Under the pieces are notes generated by a model. It was not told the DNA's origin and searched no databases. It saw only the letters and a list, made by a program, of their open reading frames with translations. The position numbers and the translations under genes were made by a program. From Ardenticatenaceae bacterium (lineage in GTDB: Bacteria; Chloroflexota; Anaerolineae; Promineifilales; Promineifilaceae), in assembly GCA_020634375.1 (NCBI GenBank), contig JACKBX010000005.1, positions 124,001-188,000 of the forward strand: 64,000 nucleotides of DNA, written 5' to 3'. Shown one piece after another: positions 1-8,943 of the stretch; the stretch's first letter is position 1, and each line of letters begins with the position of its first letter.

Positions 1-184
1 GGCAAAGCGGTGTGCTGTGCCAAGCAGCATGTCGCGTGCAACAAGGGGCGGCGGTGAGTACCTCGATGGTGAGGTTTTTACTGTAGGCAACTTATGCGTT
101 GTGCCGATTTTCATACCAACCGATTTGGATGAGACTAACGGGCAGGGAAACTTCATTTTAGGTAGCACAGATTATTTAACCAGG

Positions 185-1924
185 CTACACACAATTCTTT
201 GTTGTTTGCAATTCATGACGTAGTATGACCGCAGATTTTGGTTGTATTTTGATGGTTACGGCCGTTACCACCTCACCCTCCAGCAAATCAACCGCCCCCT
301 CCAGCACAGAAATGGTTTGTTCAGCCGTCCCCATGTTGAAAAACACCCGAATTTCCGTACCTTCAAAGCGGCGGGCAAAGCCATACAGCCCGCGCTCGTC
401 CGAGACCAAAATCTCGTCGAAGTCGCCGTACATGAGAGCGGGATTCTCCTGCCGCAGCCGCGCCGCCCGGCGGTAATACGCCAGCAGCTCCTGGTTGTGC
501 CGCTTATCCCACCACAAGCCGCAGCGACATTGCAAACTATGCCCCGTCATCCCTAGCTCATCGCCGGCATAAATGAACGGCGTTCCGGGATAAGTGAACT
601 GGAACAAGACCGCCAATTTCATCGCCGTCACATCTTCATCTAGTTGGCTAAAAAAGCGAACCGTGTCGTGGCTGCTGAGTAAATTCCACAACCCCGTCCA
701 TGCCTGATAGGGATACCGCCCGCGCAGCCAGCCCAATCCATGACTGAATTGGGTGGGGCTGACCGCCTTTTTGCCAAAAAACGCCAAGACATTGTGCGTA
801 AATGGGTAGTTCATCACCGAATCGAGCATATCCCCTTTGAGCCAGGGGCGGGCATCGTACCAAAGCTCGCCGCCGATGATGCAGTCCGGTTTGATGGCGT
901 GGATGCGCCGCCGCGCTTCGCGCAGGAAAGCGTGAGACATATCGTCTACCGTGTCCAGCCGCCAGCCGTCAATGTCAAATTCCCGCACCCAAAACGTCAT
1001 CACATCCAGCAAATAGGCAACGACCTCCGGGTTGTTGCGGTTGAGATTGGGCATTTCGCGCAATTTGCCCCACGCTTTGTAGTTGATGGGGTACTCCGTT
1101 TGCACAGGAAAATCGTTGATCAGGAACCAATTCCAATATTTTGAGTCACGGCCGTTTCTCACCACATCCTGAAAAGCGGGAAACGCAAGGCCGGTGGAGT
1201 GCAGCACGCCATCCAGCAGCACGCGCATTCCCCGTGCGTGCGCCAGCTGCACCAGTTCGGCGAATTTGTCATCGCCGCCAAAGCGGGGGTCAACATGATA
1301 AAAGTCGGAGATGTGGTATTTGTGGTTGGTGGGCGAGACGACGATGGGGGTCATGTAGATGACGTTTGCGCCCAGCAATTGGATGTAGTCGAGTTTGTCG
1401 ATCACCCCTTGCAATGTGCCGCCCAAATGGTCGTCGCCGTCGCGGGGGCCGCGATACCAGCCTTCGAAGTCGGCTCCGTCGCCGCGATAGAAGCTGTCGG
1501 GGAAGATTTGGTAGATAACGGCCGTTTTCGTCCACTCCGGCAGCACAAACAAATCATCCTTTTGGATGGCAGGCATGGAGAAGCTCATGTCTAACTGATG
1601 TTCATTTTCCGCGAAAAAACCGCCGTAGCCGTAGCAAATTGCCTCATCCACGCCGTTTAGCACAAAATAGTAGTCCACCACCTGGCAGTCGTGGGGGATG
1701 ATGGCCTCGAAGAAGTCGTAACGGCCGTCGCTAGCCACCCGCGCCATCTCACACTGTTCCCATACATGATAATCGTGGAACATATGCCGATACTTATCAA
1801 TGTAGATCAATACCACACTTTGCAAATCCCCCTGCGCGGCGCGTAGGCGAATCACGGCTTCTTTTTCGTTTAAGGCGTAACTGTCTTCAAGATTGGGCAA
1901 ATGGATGATGGCTTGTTTATTCAT
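185..1924 (-). CDS. GH13 alpha-amylase-family glycosidase (neopullulanase/cyclomaltodextrinase-like)
   Basis: A 579-residue alpha-glucan-cleaving enzyme with an N-terminal beta-sandwich domain (about residues 1-125) and a (beta/alpha)8 GH13 barrel. The catalytic triad is visible: nucleophile D324 in DGWRLD, acid/base E353 in GGELW, and D420 in LSSHDTV. The usual region-I motif DxxxNH reads DGVLHS (about 238-243), so the Asn-His pair is not in register. It has no signal peptide and is probably cytoplasmic, acting on imported maltodextrins. It is the last gene of the minus-strand sugar operon. The ATG is preceded by AAAGGA. Exact specificity (neopullulanase, maltogenic amylase or alpha-glucosidase) cannot be told from sequence alone. 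Confidence 0.88.
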   Translation of the reverse strand: MNKQAIIHLPNLEDSYALNEKEAVIRLRAAQGDLQSVVLIYIDKYRHMFHDYHVWEQCEMARVASDGRYDFFEAIIPHDCQVVDYYFVLNGVDEAICYGYGGFFAENEHQLDMSFSMPAIQKDDLFVLPEWTKTAVIYQIFPDSFYRGDGADFEGWYRGPRDGDDHLGGTLQGVIDKLDYIQLLGANVIYMTPIVVSPTNHKYHISDFYHVDPRFGGDDKFAELVQLAHARGMRVLLDGVLHSTGLAFPAFQDVVRNGRDSKYWNWFLINDFPVQTEYPINYKAWGKLREMPNLNRNNPEVVAYLLDVMTFWVREFDIDGWRLDTVDDMSHAFLREARRRIHAIKPDCIIGGELWYDARPWLKGDMLDSVMNYPFTHNVLAFFGKKAVSPTQFSHGLGWLRGRYPYQAWTGLWNLLSSHDTVRFFSQLDEDVTAMKLAVLFQFTYPGTPFIYAGDELGMTGHSLQCRCGLWWDKRHNQELLAYYRRAARLRQENPALMYGDFDEILVSDERGLYGFARRFEGTEIRVFFNMGTAEQTISVLEGAVDLLEGEVVTAVTIKIQPKSAVILRHELQTTKNCV

Positions 1925-1938
1925 GGAATTCCTTTCGG

Positions 1939-1999
1939 GGTAATTAGTAATTAGGTGATTGAGTAATTGGACACACCAGTTACCAATTGCTAATTACCC
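1939..1999. repeat. Short-word inverted array (GTAATTAG / CTAATTAC)
   Basis: Left half carries GTAATTAGTAATTAGG-type words; right half carries TTACCAATTGCTAATTACC. The halves can pair into an imperfect hairpin between the two glycosidase genes. The right half overlaps the 3' end of the upstream gene. Confidence 0.6.
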
Positions 2000-4236
2000 G
2001 ATTTCTTCATTTTGATGGTTTGGTTAGGTACAAATGGGATGGTGCAACGGCCGTTCACACACACCAGCGGCTCCCCATCACACCATGCCTCTGTAAACCC
2101 ACTCGGCAAATGCAGCAGCACTTCTTTGGGTTGCTGGCTAAACGTCGTGTCAAAGGCAAGTTGGAGGGCAGCGGTGGCGTCTTCGCCAAATTGCAAATCC
2201 AGAGTGACGGGGCCGTAGCGGGTGGGTGTTTTTTCCAGGAGGATGCGGGTAGACGGCCGTATCCACTCCGGCGGCAAACCCAACAGCAAATCCAACTGCT
2301 CCCCCCGCTCAAACAGGAGCAAATGGCGCAGCAGGCGCACAAACTCCGCCGACGCCCAGTTATGCGGCATGTCGCCCACCATCTGCTCATAGCTGGCACT
2401 GCGTAAACTCTGCTCCTCGCGCCAAACCCGCGTTACGCTGGCATGGTTGGCAAACGCATACAAATAATCAATCGCCTTGTCCGGTCGCCCGGCGTACAGC
2501 CAAACGTGGGCATAAAACGACGCCGAGTAATTCCAGACGGCGTTGTGCGGCAGCCAGCCCGTTCTGGCCGGAATGCCCTCCTCGTCATCAATCTGCTCCA
2601 GCAGGCGGCAAAAGTTTTGCACGATAGAGTCATCCGGCGCGAACACCTCGCCGGGGTAGATGGCGTGAGCCAGTGCCCACGTCGCCGTGCCGAGATTGAT
2701 GCGCTGGTAAGGACTGACCTCGCCCGCGAAATGTTCATCGTGAATATGCTCGCTGCTTGCTCCCGGCATGGAAATGGGCAGGTACGGTGTCCCATCGGGC
2801 AAATGGCGCATGTCCCGCGCCGCTTTCTCGCGGAAGACGGTCAGCAAATCGTCAAATTCGACCGTGAAGCGTTGGGCATCATCCGTCACGCCTAACTTCT
2901 GTGCGGCGGCTGCGGCCTTTTTCAGCCCGGCCAATGTCCACAAAGTGGTCGTATATTCCGGGCGATGGCCGCCCAGCCCGCCATCGCCAAAAGCTGGCGG
3001 CATCAGGTTGTACTCGGCCGCATCCACGCCCCGCGCCTTGGACGCTTCCCGCTGGCTGCGAATGAACCCCACCGCGTTTTGAATCGTCGGCCATATTTCC
3101 GCCAACCGTGCCCAATTGTCATCCAGCTCGCAGTGGCGAATCAGCGAAAACAGAGCGATGCCCGTTTCTTTTTCATGGAAGGGCAGCTGCATAATTGCGC
3201 CATCGGGTTTGACGCGGCGCAGCAAGGCGTTGATGCCTTGCTCGCTGGCCATCTCATGCCCCAAATACCGCGCCGCCTCCAAAATAAAGTGACCGTCCAC
3301 CACCCACAGCCCGCGATAGCAGGTTGAGCCAACCTGAAATTCGGGGATGCCGTCTTTGATTTCGCGGGCTTGCATGATGTTGCGGGCGCAGGCAACGGCC
3401 GTTTGCCACACATCTTCATCCGGCAGCTGCCACCCCAGCGGCAGGAGCGGGTAGTTTGTCCAAAAGTCGCGCTCGTCAGACAACGCTTGTTTTACCCAGG
3501 CCAGCATAGATTGGTTCAATCTCTCCTCGTCAAAAGTGTGATTGAGCGGGAAGATGAATGCGCCCTGAACTGGCTGAACGGCCGTTACCGTAAAACGGTC
3601 AGTCCGCAGCCGGGGAACAGGGCCATGCTGCCGACCGGAACTCATTTGCAACTTTTGTGGCGTGGCGACGAAGGCCAGTTTCGGCTCCGGCGTGGACTCT
3701 GGCGGTGGCATGGTGAGAAAGTAGGAGGGGATGTGCGCCCAGGTGTGCGCATCAACGCTGTAAATATCGTGGCTGGCGGCGGAACCCTCCACGCCTTGCG
3801 CTGACTCGGCCACCACAAACAGTTTGCCCAATGCCTGGCCTTCGACGATAACGGCCGTATCCACCGAGATTGGACCAATCTCCAAGATTGGTCCAATCCG
3901 CACCGTCCACAACACCACATCGGTGCGCTTGCCGTCTGCTTCGTGAGCAAACGCCAGCAGTTCCAACGTAGCGTGGGGATATTGAATAATCGTTTTCACA
4001 AATGGATGGCGTGCCGTTTCGGTTGATTGCGTGATGCGGACGGGTGCATGGGGCGTATCCAGCCCAAAGCTAAAGATGCGATTGAACCAAAATTTGCCTT
4101 CGCTGGGGAAGGAGTTGGTAAATTCGTAGAGCAGGCTCCCTTTTTCGTTTACCAATGTCTTGTAAGTGTCGTCGGGACGGCCGATGCATGTCCACGTTTC
4201 GGATGGGGCGTAACAATGGGTAATTTTTCGGGTCAT
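1990..4236 (-). CDS. Six-hairpin (alpha/alpha)6 glycosidase-like protein
   Basis: 748 residues. The N-terminal third looks like a beta-sandwich; the C-terminal two thirds have the long helical pattern of six-hairpin glycosidases, with GLWVVDGHFILEAARYLG around residue 310 and a QLPFHEKETG segment after it. This is typical of debranching-type or GH63/GH78-like enzymes, but I do not recognise the exact family. There is no signal peptide, so it is probably cytoplasmic. The start is the ATG with GAGAGGA upstream. It sits between the GH13 gene and the sugar kinase in the operon. Odd: a copy of the operon's GATTGG-type repeat pair (3868-3898) is translated in frame as a low-complexity insert containing IGPILEIGPI, around residue 115. 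Confidence 0.6.
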   Translation of the reverse strand: MTRKITHCYAPSETWTCIGRPDDTYKTLVNEKGSLLYEFTNSFPSEGKFWFNRIFSFGLDTPHAPVRITQSTETARHPFVKTIIQYPHATLELLAFAHEADGKRTDVVLWTVRIGPILEIGPISVDTAVIVEGQALGKLFVVAESAQGVEGSAASHDIYSVDAHTWAHIPSYFLTMPPPESTPEPKLAFVATPQKLQMSSGRQHGPVPRLRTDRFTVTAVQPVQGAFIFPLNHTFDEERLNQSMLAWVKQALSDERDFWTNYPLLPLGWQLPDEDVWQTAVACARNIMQAREIKDGIPEFQVGSTCYRGLWVVDGHFILEAARYLGHEMASEQGINALLRRVKPDGAIMQLPFHEKETGIALFSLIRHCELDDNWARLAEIWPTIQNAVGFIRSQREASKARGVDAAEYNLMPPAFGDGGLGGHRPEYTTTLWTLAGLKKAAAAAQKLGVTDDAQRFTVEFDDLLTVFREKAARDMRHLPDGTPYLPISMPGASSEHIHDEHFAGEVSPYQRINLGTATWALAHAIYPGEVFAPDDSIVQNFCRLLEQIDDEEGIPARTGWLPHNAVWNYSASFYAHVWLYAGRPDKAIDYLYAFANHASVTRVWREEQSLRSASYEQMVGDMPHNWASAEFVRLLRHLLLFERGEQLDLLLGLPPEWIRPSTRILLEKTPTRYGPVTLDLQFGEDATAALQLAFDTTFSQQPKEVLLHLPSGFTEAWCDGEPLVCVNGRCTIPFVPNQTIKMKKSGN
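3868..3898. repeat. Double GATTGGWCCAATC palindrome inside a CDS
   Basis: Two 13-bp palindromes (GATTGGACCAATC and GATTGGTCCAATC) separated by TCCAA. Same unit as the copies at 7004-7034 and 7448-7478, but here it lies inside the glycosidase-like gene without breaking its frame. Confidence 0.85.
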
Positions 4237-4248
4237 GGTGTTCCTCTC

Positions 4249-4281
4249 AGGTGACAGTTACTTCCAAAGTGACTGTCACCT
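4249..4281. terminator. Inverted repeat between kinase and glycosidase genes
   Basis: Arms 4249-4262 and 4268-4281 (14 bp, one mismatch) around a TCCAA loop. The hairpin covers the stop codon of the kinase gene. No T-tract is obvious, so it may act as an mRNA-stabilising or attenuating hairpin within the operon. Confidence 0.6.
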
Positions 4282-5199
4282 CTGTTGTATTGCTAAAATC
4301 GCCGCGCCGATGGCGGGGGAGTGTTGGGGTTGGCGGAGGGTGCAGCGAGGGAGACGGCCGTTCACGGCCACCCCCAACGGTTTCATAACAATCTCCCCTG
4401 CCTGTGAAAGTCCGCCGACGCACACCAAATCTACTGGGGCATCTTGCCAACCCAATCGGCGAGCCACCGCTTCCACACACTGCGCCACCTCATCCATGCC
4501 CCGCGCGATGATGCCGTTGGCCACCGCGTCGCCCTGCTCCGCCGCCGTGATGACCAGCCGACTGAGCGCGGCGATTTCAGCGACGGTCATTTCTTCGCTG
4601 TACAAACGCTGCATAATTTGCCCCATCTGGCGCAAGTTCAAGGCTTCCATCACCAGAGCTTGCAGCAGCGTGGACTGACCGCGCCCGTCAAAGGCGGCGG
4701 TGGCCGCTTTCATCGCCTCGATGCCCAGCCAGTAGCCGCCACCCTCGTCGGCGATGCGATGCCCCCAGCCGCCAGCCATCCACCGTTGCCCGTCGGCATT
4801 CAGGCCAAAGCAGGAGGTTCCCGTGCCGATAATTTGCACGATGCCCGGCTTGCCGCCCAACCCACCTGCCAGCGCGATACGGCCGTCATGATCCACGCCA
4901 ACCCTGCCCGCAGGAGCCAGGTTGAGCGACCGTACCATCTGCAACACGGTGTCGCGGTCGGCCTGGGAGACGGTTCCGGCAATGCCCAAAAAGGCGGCGG
5001 CGAAGGGCTGCGGCGGCAGGTTGGCGGCGGCCTGGGCTTGGGAAACGGCCGTTTGCACATGCTGTCGCGCCATCTCCACCCCAATCGTGCCAAAGTTGGA
5101 TGATCCGCCGTAACCTGTGCCCAGGAGACGGCCGTTCTCATCCACAATCACCGCTTCCGTTTTGGTGCCGCCGCCGTCAATGCCCAAATAAATGTCCAT
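4276..5199 (-). CDS. BadF/BadG/BcrA/BcrD-family sugar kinase (N-acetylglucosamine kinase-like)
   Basis: 307 residues of the ASKHA fold. The N-terminal phosphate-binding loop is GIDGGGTKTEA (about residues 6-16); a second phosphate loop GTGTSC (near 125) and the adenosine-region pattern GGWGHRIADEGGGYWLG (near 143-160) follow. These are features of the eukaryote-like NAG kinase/BadF family. It would phosphorylate an amino sugar or hexose with ATP in the cytoplasm. It lies 7 bp downstream of the mannose-6-phosphate isomerase gene, so it is co-transcribed with the sugar-phosphate isomerases. GAGAG precedes the ATG. The substrate is inferred, not shown. Confidence 0.82.
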   Translation of the reverse strand: MDIYLGIDGGGTKTEAVIVDENGRLLGTGYGGSSNFGTIGVEMARQHVQTAVSQAQAAANLPPQPFAAAFLGIAGTVSQADRDTVLQMVRSLNLAPAGRVGVDHDGRIALAGGLGGKPGIVQIIGTGTSCFGLNADGQRWMAGGWGHRIADEGGGYWLGIEAMKAATAAFDGRGQSTLLQALVMEALNLRQMGQIMQRLYSEEMTVAEIAALSRLVITAAEQGDAVANGIIARGMDEVAQCVEAVARRLGWQDAPVDLVCVGGLSQAGEIVMKPLGVAVNGRLPRCTLRQPQHSPAIGAAILAIQQR

Positions 5200-5206
5200 G
5201 CGTCTC

Positions 5207-6988
5207 TCAGGGATTGGTCCAATCTGGTTTCATGAAGGCGATGATGATTTTTATGGCCGTTTCGCCCTGATTCACCAAACGAAACCACTCCGCCGCTGCG
5301 GGAACGACAAAGGTTTCGGCGTAGTTGAATGGTTGTTGGGTAACGGCCGTTTCCAACAAAACCGTCTCGCCTTCCACCAAACTCATCACCTGGCAAGAGC
5401 CATTCGTCTCCAGCCAAACCGCGCTGTGGGCGTCCAGTTCGCAGCGGAAGACATCGTAAAAATGGATGGGATGGGTGGGCAGGTGCATCAGCCGCCAGCC
5501 GTCCCCCTCGCTGTGCAGGGCGGGTTGGGCGAGCAGTTCGCGCTGCACGCGCTCGCCCTGCATCTCGAAGCGCAAATTGGCAAAAGCGCGGTCAATGTTC
5601 AGCGGGCGCGGCTTGCCATCCAAATCCAGCCGCAGCCAGTCGTACATTTTGAAGGTGAAAATGTAGGGCGTCGCGCTGATTTCCAGCACCATGTTGTTGC
5701 GCCCGGAGCAGTGAATTGTGCCGTTGGGAATCAGGAATAAATCATGCTTTTTCGCGGGATGGATTTGCACAAATTGCGCCACATCTACGTCGCTGCCAGC
5801 AACCGCACTTTGTTCCAGTGCCTGCCGAAACTCGTCCGGGTTGATGCCATCCCGAAAGCCCAAATAGACTTGCGCGTCCGGTTTGCAGTCGAGGATGTAG
5901 TAGGTTTCGTCCTGCGTGAAGGTTTCGCCAAAGTGCGTTTTGATGAAGTCGGGGCGCGGGTGGCATTGCAGGGAGAGATTGCCGCCGTCAATGGTGTCCA
6001 AAAAGTCGAAACGGATGGGAAATTCGTGGCCGAATTGCGCAGCGGCATTGCCCAAAACCGCTTCGTGGGCATGGAACATCAACAAGTCGAAGGAGGCCTC
6101 GAGTAAAGCGCCGCCGCTTTGGAACAGCAGTCCATTTTCAGGTACGATGAGTTCAAATGACCAGGCGTAGTTGGGCACGTTTTGCGGCAGTTGGGGAATG
6201 GCCTGCTTAATCCAGTGGCCGCCCCACGCGCCCGGTTCAAACCACGGCCGTACTCGAAAGCAGCTCTGGCTCATGCGGGTCAGGCCATCGCGCAAATGGT
6301 TGCCGCTGATGAAGATGGGGGTAGACGGCCGTTGCCCATCCACAAACCAATCTATCTCCGGCAAAATTGCCGCTTTGTGCTGATTGAGGGCAACCCAATC
6401 CACAAAGTAGAAGCGTTTGTACATCTTTTTATGGTGTTCGGGCTGGCTTTTGCCCAAGTTGATCACGCTGGCGGCGCGGGCGCGGAACTGGATTTCGTTT
6501 TTGGGCACGTCCACGTAGACCAGCAGGGCATCGTCCCAGTTTGCCAATGCCGCGCCGCAGCCGTAGAGGATGGTAACGGCCGTTTCCTTCCCCGGTTGTA
6601 GTTTGGCTACTTTTGCCATATCGAAGAATTGTTGGAGACGGCCGTTAAACCGCGTGCCAAAAACGGGGTCATCGCCGCCCAAAAATGGCTCGACTAAGGC
6701 GTCAATTTCCGCTTCCGGCAGCAGCGTATCGCGCATATCCAGCCACGTTGCCGCCACACCTTGCCACTGAAGTTCGCGCGCCAATTCCGCCTGCAATTCA
6801 TCCCAAAAGACGCCGCCATACCCGTCAATCACGATGCGGTTATGGTGTGCCAGCGCGGTGGCTAAGGCTTCATAGCCCACGCCAATTTTGGCATCGTCAA
6901 TGGGGAAGGCCGGGTAAATATCGTACTGCCCCGCCTGGGTTGGCTGGTGACGGGTGGGAATCAAGTCTTGAGTTGTTTTTCGTTTCAT
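5207..6988 (-). CDS. manA: Class I mannose-6-phosphate isomerase with N-terminal kinase-like domain
   Basis: 593 residues. The C-terminal half is a cupin-type phosphomannose isomerase, with SLQCHPRPDF (metal-ligand region, about residue 350) and LIPNGTIHCSG. The N-terminal part (about 40-200) resembles a uridine-kinase-like P-loop domain, but the loop reads IDGYGGVFW and lacks the GK[ST] signature, so it is probably not a functional nucleotide site. The enzyme interconverts mannose-6-P and fructose-6-P. I place the start at 6988, where GAGGAA precedes ATG; an upstream in-frame ATG at 7045 would add residues encoded by an intergenic repeat. Its last codons overlap another repeat copy (5212-5224). 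Confidence 0.82.
   Translation of the reverse strand: MKRKTTQDLIPTRHQPTQAGQYDIYPAFPIDDAKIGVGYEALATALAHHNRIVIDGYGGVFWDELQAELARELQWQGVAATWLDMRDTLLPEAEIDALVEPFLGGDDPVFGTRFNGRLQQFFDMAKVAKLQPGKETAVTILYGCGAALANWDDALLVYVDVPKNEIQFRARAASVINLGKSQPEHHKKMYKRFYFVDWVALNQHKAAILPEIDWFVDGQRPSTPIFISGNHLRDGLTRMSQSCFRVRPWFEPGAWGGHWIKQAIPQLPQNVPNYAWSFELIVPENGLLFQSGGALLEASFDLLMFHAHEAVLGNAAAQFGHEFPIRFDFLDTIDGGNLSLQCHPRPDFIKTHFGETFTQDETYYILDCKPDAQVYLGFRDGINPDEFRQALEQSAVAGSDVDVAQFVQIHPAKKHDLFLIPNGTIHCSGRNNMVLEISATPYIFTFKMYDWLRLDLDGKPRPLNIDRAFANLRFEMQGERVQRELLAQPALHSEGDGWRLMHLPTHPIHFYDVFRCELDAHSAVWLETNGSCQVMSLVEGETVLLETAVTQQPFNYAETFVVPAAAEWFRLVNQGETAIKIIIAFMKPDWTNP
5212..5224. repeat. Single GATTGGTCCAATC palindrome
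   Basis: One 13-bp copy overlapping the 3' end of the mannose-6-phosphate isomerase gene, where it encodes the final DWTN residues. Confidence 0.85.
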
Positions 6989-7003
6989 GATTTCCTCATC
7001 ACA

Positions 7004-7034
7004 GATTGGTCCAATCTCCAAGATTGGACCAATC
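7004..7034. repeat. Double GATTGGWCCAATC palindrome
   Basis: Two 13-bp palindromes spaced by TCCAA in the gap between the small cupin and the large isomerase gene. Confidence 0.9.
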
Positions 7035-7041
7035 TCGCCTG

Positions 7042-7434
7042 TCATTCCCCTTGTTCAGGACGCGCATAATCATCGTCATAGCGGATGATGTCGGCTTGCT
7101 GCCAATTGCCGAAGGCGACCTCCAACACGCGCACGGTGGGGCCACTGCTGCTCAGGCGGTGCCGGGCGTTGGCCGGAATCCACAGCTCGTCGCCCGCTTT
7201 GGGGTAGCGGATGTCGTCGTCAATCTGCACGACCGCGCCATCGTCCAGCACAAGCCACAATTCAGCGCGGCCGGTGTGGGATTGCAGGCTCAATCGCTGC
7301 CCTGGTTTGACCGACATCAGGCTGACCGTGACATCTTGGTTGTTGGCATACTGTTTGAAGAAGCCCCACGGCCGTTCCACGTGATCAACTTCCGGCATTT
7401 GGGGTGGGATGGGTTTGGTGACAAAGTTTTCCAT
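7042..7434 (-). CDS. Phosphomannose isomerase type II-like cupin
   Basis: 130 residues, a single cupin domain like the C-terminal isomerase part of GDP-mannose pyrophosphorylase/PMI fusions. Visible motifs are RPWGFFKQY (near the N-terminus), PGQRLSLQSHTGRAELW (metal-binding cupin motif 1) and AGDELWIPANARHRL (motif 2). It probably isomerises mannose-6-P and fructose-6-P or acts as a related sugar-phosphate cupin. The start at 7434 is chosen because GGAGA stands 8 bp upstream; an earlier in-frame ATG would lie in the flanking repeat. It is between the large isomerase and the cupin-type glucose-6-P isomerase, so three isomerases are adjacent. Confidence 0.75.
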   Translation of the reverse strand: MENFVTKPIPPQMPEVDHVERPWGFFKQYANNQDVTVSLMSVKPGQRLSLQSHTGRAELWLVLDDGAVVQIDDDIRYPKAGDELWIPANARHRLSSSGPTVRVLEVAFGNWQQADIIRYDDDYARPEQGE

Positions 7435-7447
7435 TTGTGTGTCTCCA

Positions 7448-7478
7448 GATTGGACCAATCTTCAAGATTGGTCCAATC
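7448..7478. repeat. Double GATTGGWCCAATC palindrome
   Basis: Two 13-bp palindromes spaced by TTCAA. The copy overlaps the 3' end of the glucose-6-phosphate isomerase gene and supplies its last residues (RLDQS). Confidence 0.9.
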
Positions 7479-8040
7479 TAAATGTTTGACGGTCTAGCAA
7501 AACAGGCTTGCCGTCTTGGGCAATGACCACTTGGCGAAAATTCTGTTCGGCCAAAGCGCCGTAATCGTGTCCGGCGCGGGCCGGGTAAATGCCAATATAG
7601 GTCAGCGGGGTGTCGCCGATGTTGATGGTGCGGTGGGCGGTGAAGGCTGGGACGTAAACGGCCGTATTCACCCCTAACTCCAACACCTTTGACTCACCCG
7701 TCTTTTCGTCTTCCAGCAGCATCAACCCTGAACCACTCAGGCCAATGTAAATTTCGGCCGCCTCGCGCCATTCATGCAGATGGCCGCGCGTCATGAAATA
7801 CTCCTGCCCGATGCGCCCCGGCATGATTTTGCCAACGCCGTAATGGAGTTGGCCGTCGCCTTCGGCGAGGGTAACGCTGGCGACGGAGTAGATGAGGGGG
7901 TCAGATTGGGCGAGGGTTTGGCGGTAAACGGCCGTGTCCGCAAACACCCCCGCCAACTGACTCAACCGCCGCTCCACCACCGGATAGCCCACAACTGTTC
8001 CCGCTAAGGGGTCAAATCTCGTCAAAAAATCCGTATTCAT
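7462..8040 (-). CDS. Cupin-type (archaeal-like) glucose-6-phosphate isomerase
   Basis: 192 residues. The signature block PGRIGQEYFMTRGHLHEW (about 73-90) followed by EIYIGLSGSGLMLLE matches the metal-dependent cupin phosphoglucose isomerases best known from Archaea; the two His of GHLHEW and the Glu of EIY are the expected metal ligands. It interconverts glucose-6-P and fructose-6-P in the cytoplasm, unrelated in fold to the usual bacterial Pgi. The ATG overlaps the esterase stop as ATGA, indicating translational coupling. The final five residues are encoded by an intergenic repeat copy. Confidence 0.85.
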   Translation of the reverse strand: MNTDFLTRFDPLAGTVVGYPVVERRLSQLAGVFADTAVYRQTLAQSDPLIYSVASVTLAEGDGQLHYGVGKIMPGRIGQEYFMTRGHLHEWREAAEIYIGLSGSGLMLLEDEKTGESKVLELGVNTAVYVPAFTAHRTINIGDTPLTYIGIYPARAGHDYGALAEQNFRQVVIAQDGKPVLLDRQTFRLDQS

Positions 8041-8933
8041 CCGCGTTCATCCGTGTCCTGTTTTTTTCCAAGCAAAAAGGTTAACGGCACATCCAGCCGC
8101 TTGCGCCAGGCAATTTCTGAATGTTCTTCGCCTTCAAATTTGTGCGTCACCCAATCCACGCCTTTGGTGTAGCCGATTGCCGCCATCGCTGCATCTATTT
8201 GCAGTTGGTGCGGTTCGTACCATGCGTCTATCGTCTTTGTGCCGTAGTCGAAGTAGATTTTGTGCTGCCCCGGCCTGGGCAAGTGCGCCTGCAAGTAGCG
8301 AATCAGCAGTGGCGGCGCGTCTGGCCTGTCTTCCAAAAACAGCGGGAAATGGGTGGACAGGCAAGCTACGCCGCCAAACACGTCGGGGTATTCGGCCAGC
8401 GCGTAAATGGAGATGACGCCGCCCATGCTGGACCCCATCATGAAGGTGTTGGCTTGGTCGGTCAGGGTGCGGAAACGGCCGTCTACCACCGGCTTCAGCT
8501 CTTCAACAATGAATTGCAGATAGTCGTCGCTCAATGGGCCGCCGTTGTAGGTGTGGTCTAGCTGGGCGCGGAGGGTTTGAACGGCCGTATCCCCCCGCAC
8601 AAACGGCTTATGCGGCTGGTACTCACGGAACCGCTTCTCACCGTTATTCCAAATCCCCACCACAATCGCCTCGCGCAGCTTATCTTCGGCGATTAGCCGC
8701 GTCATCATTTCATCCACACCCCACTCGTGATTCGTAAACGTGTACCCCGGCATAAACAAACTTTGCCCATCGTGTATGTACAAAACAGGATACTGCTGGT
8801 CAGATGTGGCATAACTTGGCGGCAGCCAAACATCAATGTTGCGCGGCTCAACAAAACGCGATGGAAAATCAGCCATTCTTTTAACCACGCCGACAATATG
8901 TGGCGAAGTGATGTCTTGTAATTTCATGTGCAT
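8037..8933 (-). CDS. Alpha/beta-hydrolase, enterochelin-esterase-like (putative esterase family)
   Basis: About 298 residues. Features of the Esterase_D-like family: DVWLPPSYATSDQQYPVLYIHDGQ near residue 40, nucleophile elbow GSSMGGVIS (Ser around 175), and a late His in GEEHSEIAWRKR (near 277). No signal peptide, so it is likely cytoplasmic; it may deacylate sugars or oligosaccharides taken up by the adjacent transporter. The start at 8933 follows GAAGTG; ATG at 8927 is an alternative, and the longer frame from 8954 begins within a repeat. It lies between malG and the isomerases. Substrate unknown. Confidence 0.72.
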   Translation of the reverse strand: MHMKLQDITSPHIVGVVKRMADFPSRFVEPRNIDVWLPPSYATSDQQYPVLYIHDGQSLFMPGYTFTNHEWGVDEMMTRLIAEDKLREAIVVGIWNNGEKRFREYQPHKPFVRGDTAVQTLRAQLDHTYNGGPLSDDYLQFIVEELKPVVDGRFRTLTDQANTFMMGSSMGGVISIYALAEYPDVFGGVACLSTHFPLFLEDRPDAPPLLIRYLQAHLPRPGQHKIYFDYGTKTIDAWYEPHQLQIDAAMAAIGYTKGVDWVTHKFEGEEHSEIAWRKRLDVPLTFLLGKKQDTDERG

Positions 8934-8943
8934 GTTCACTTCA

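Noticed and set aside
17..223. Small frame at the left window edge
   Set aside because: No ribosome-binding site or family resemblance, and it overlaps the 3' end of the GH13 gene; 1-184 shows nothing else.
4444..5103. Long open frame antisense to the sugar kinase gene
   Set aside because: Composition and position follow the kinase frame on the other strand; no domain or ribosome-binding site.
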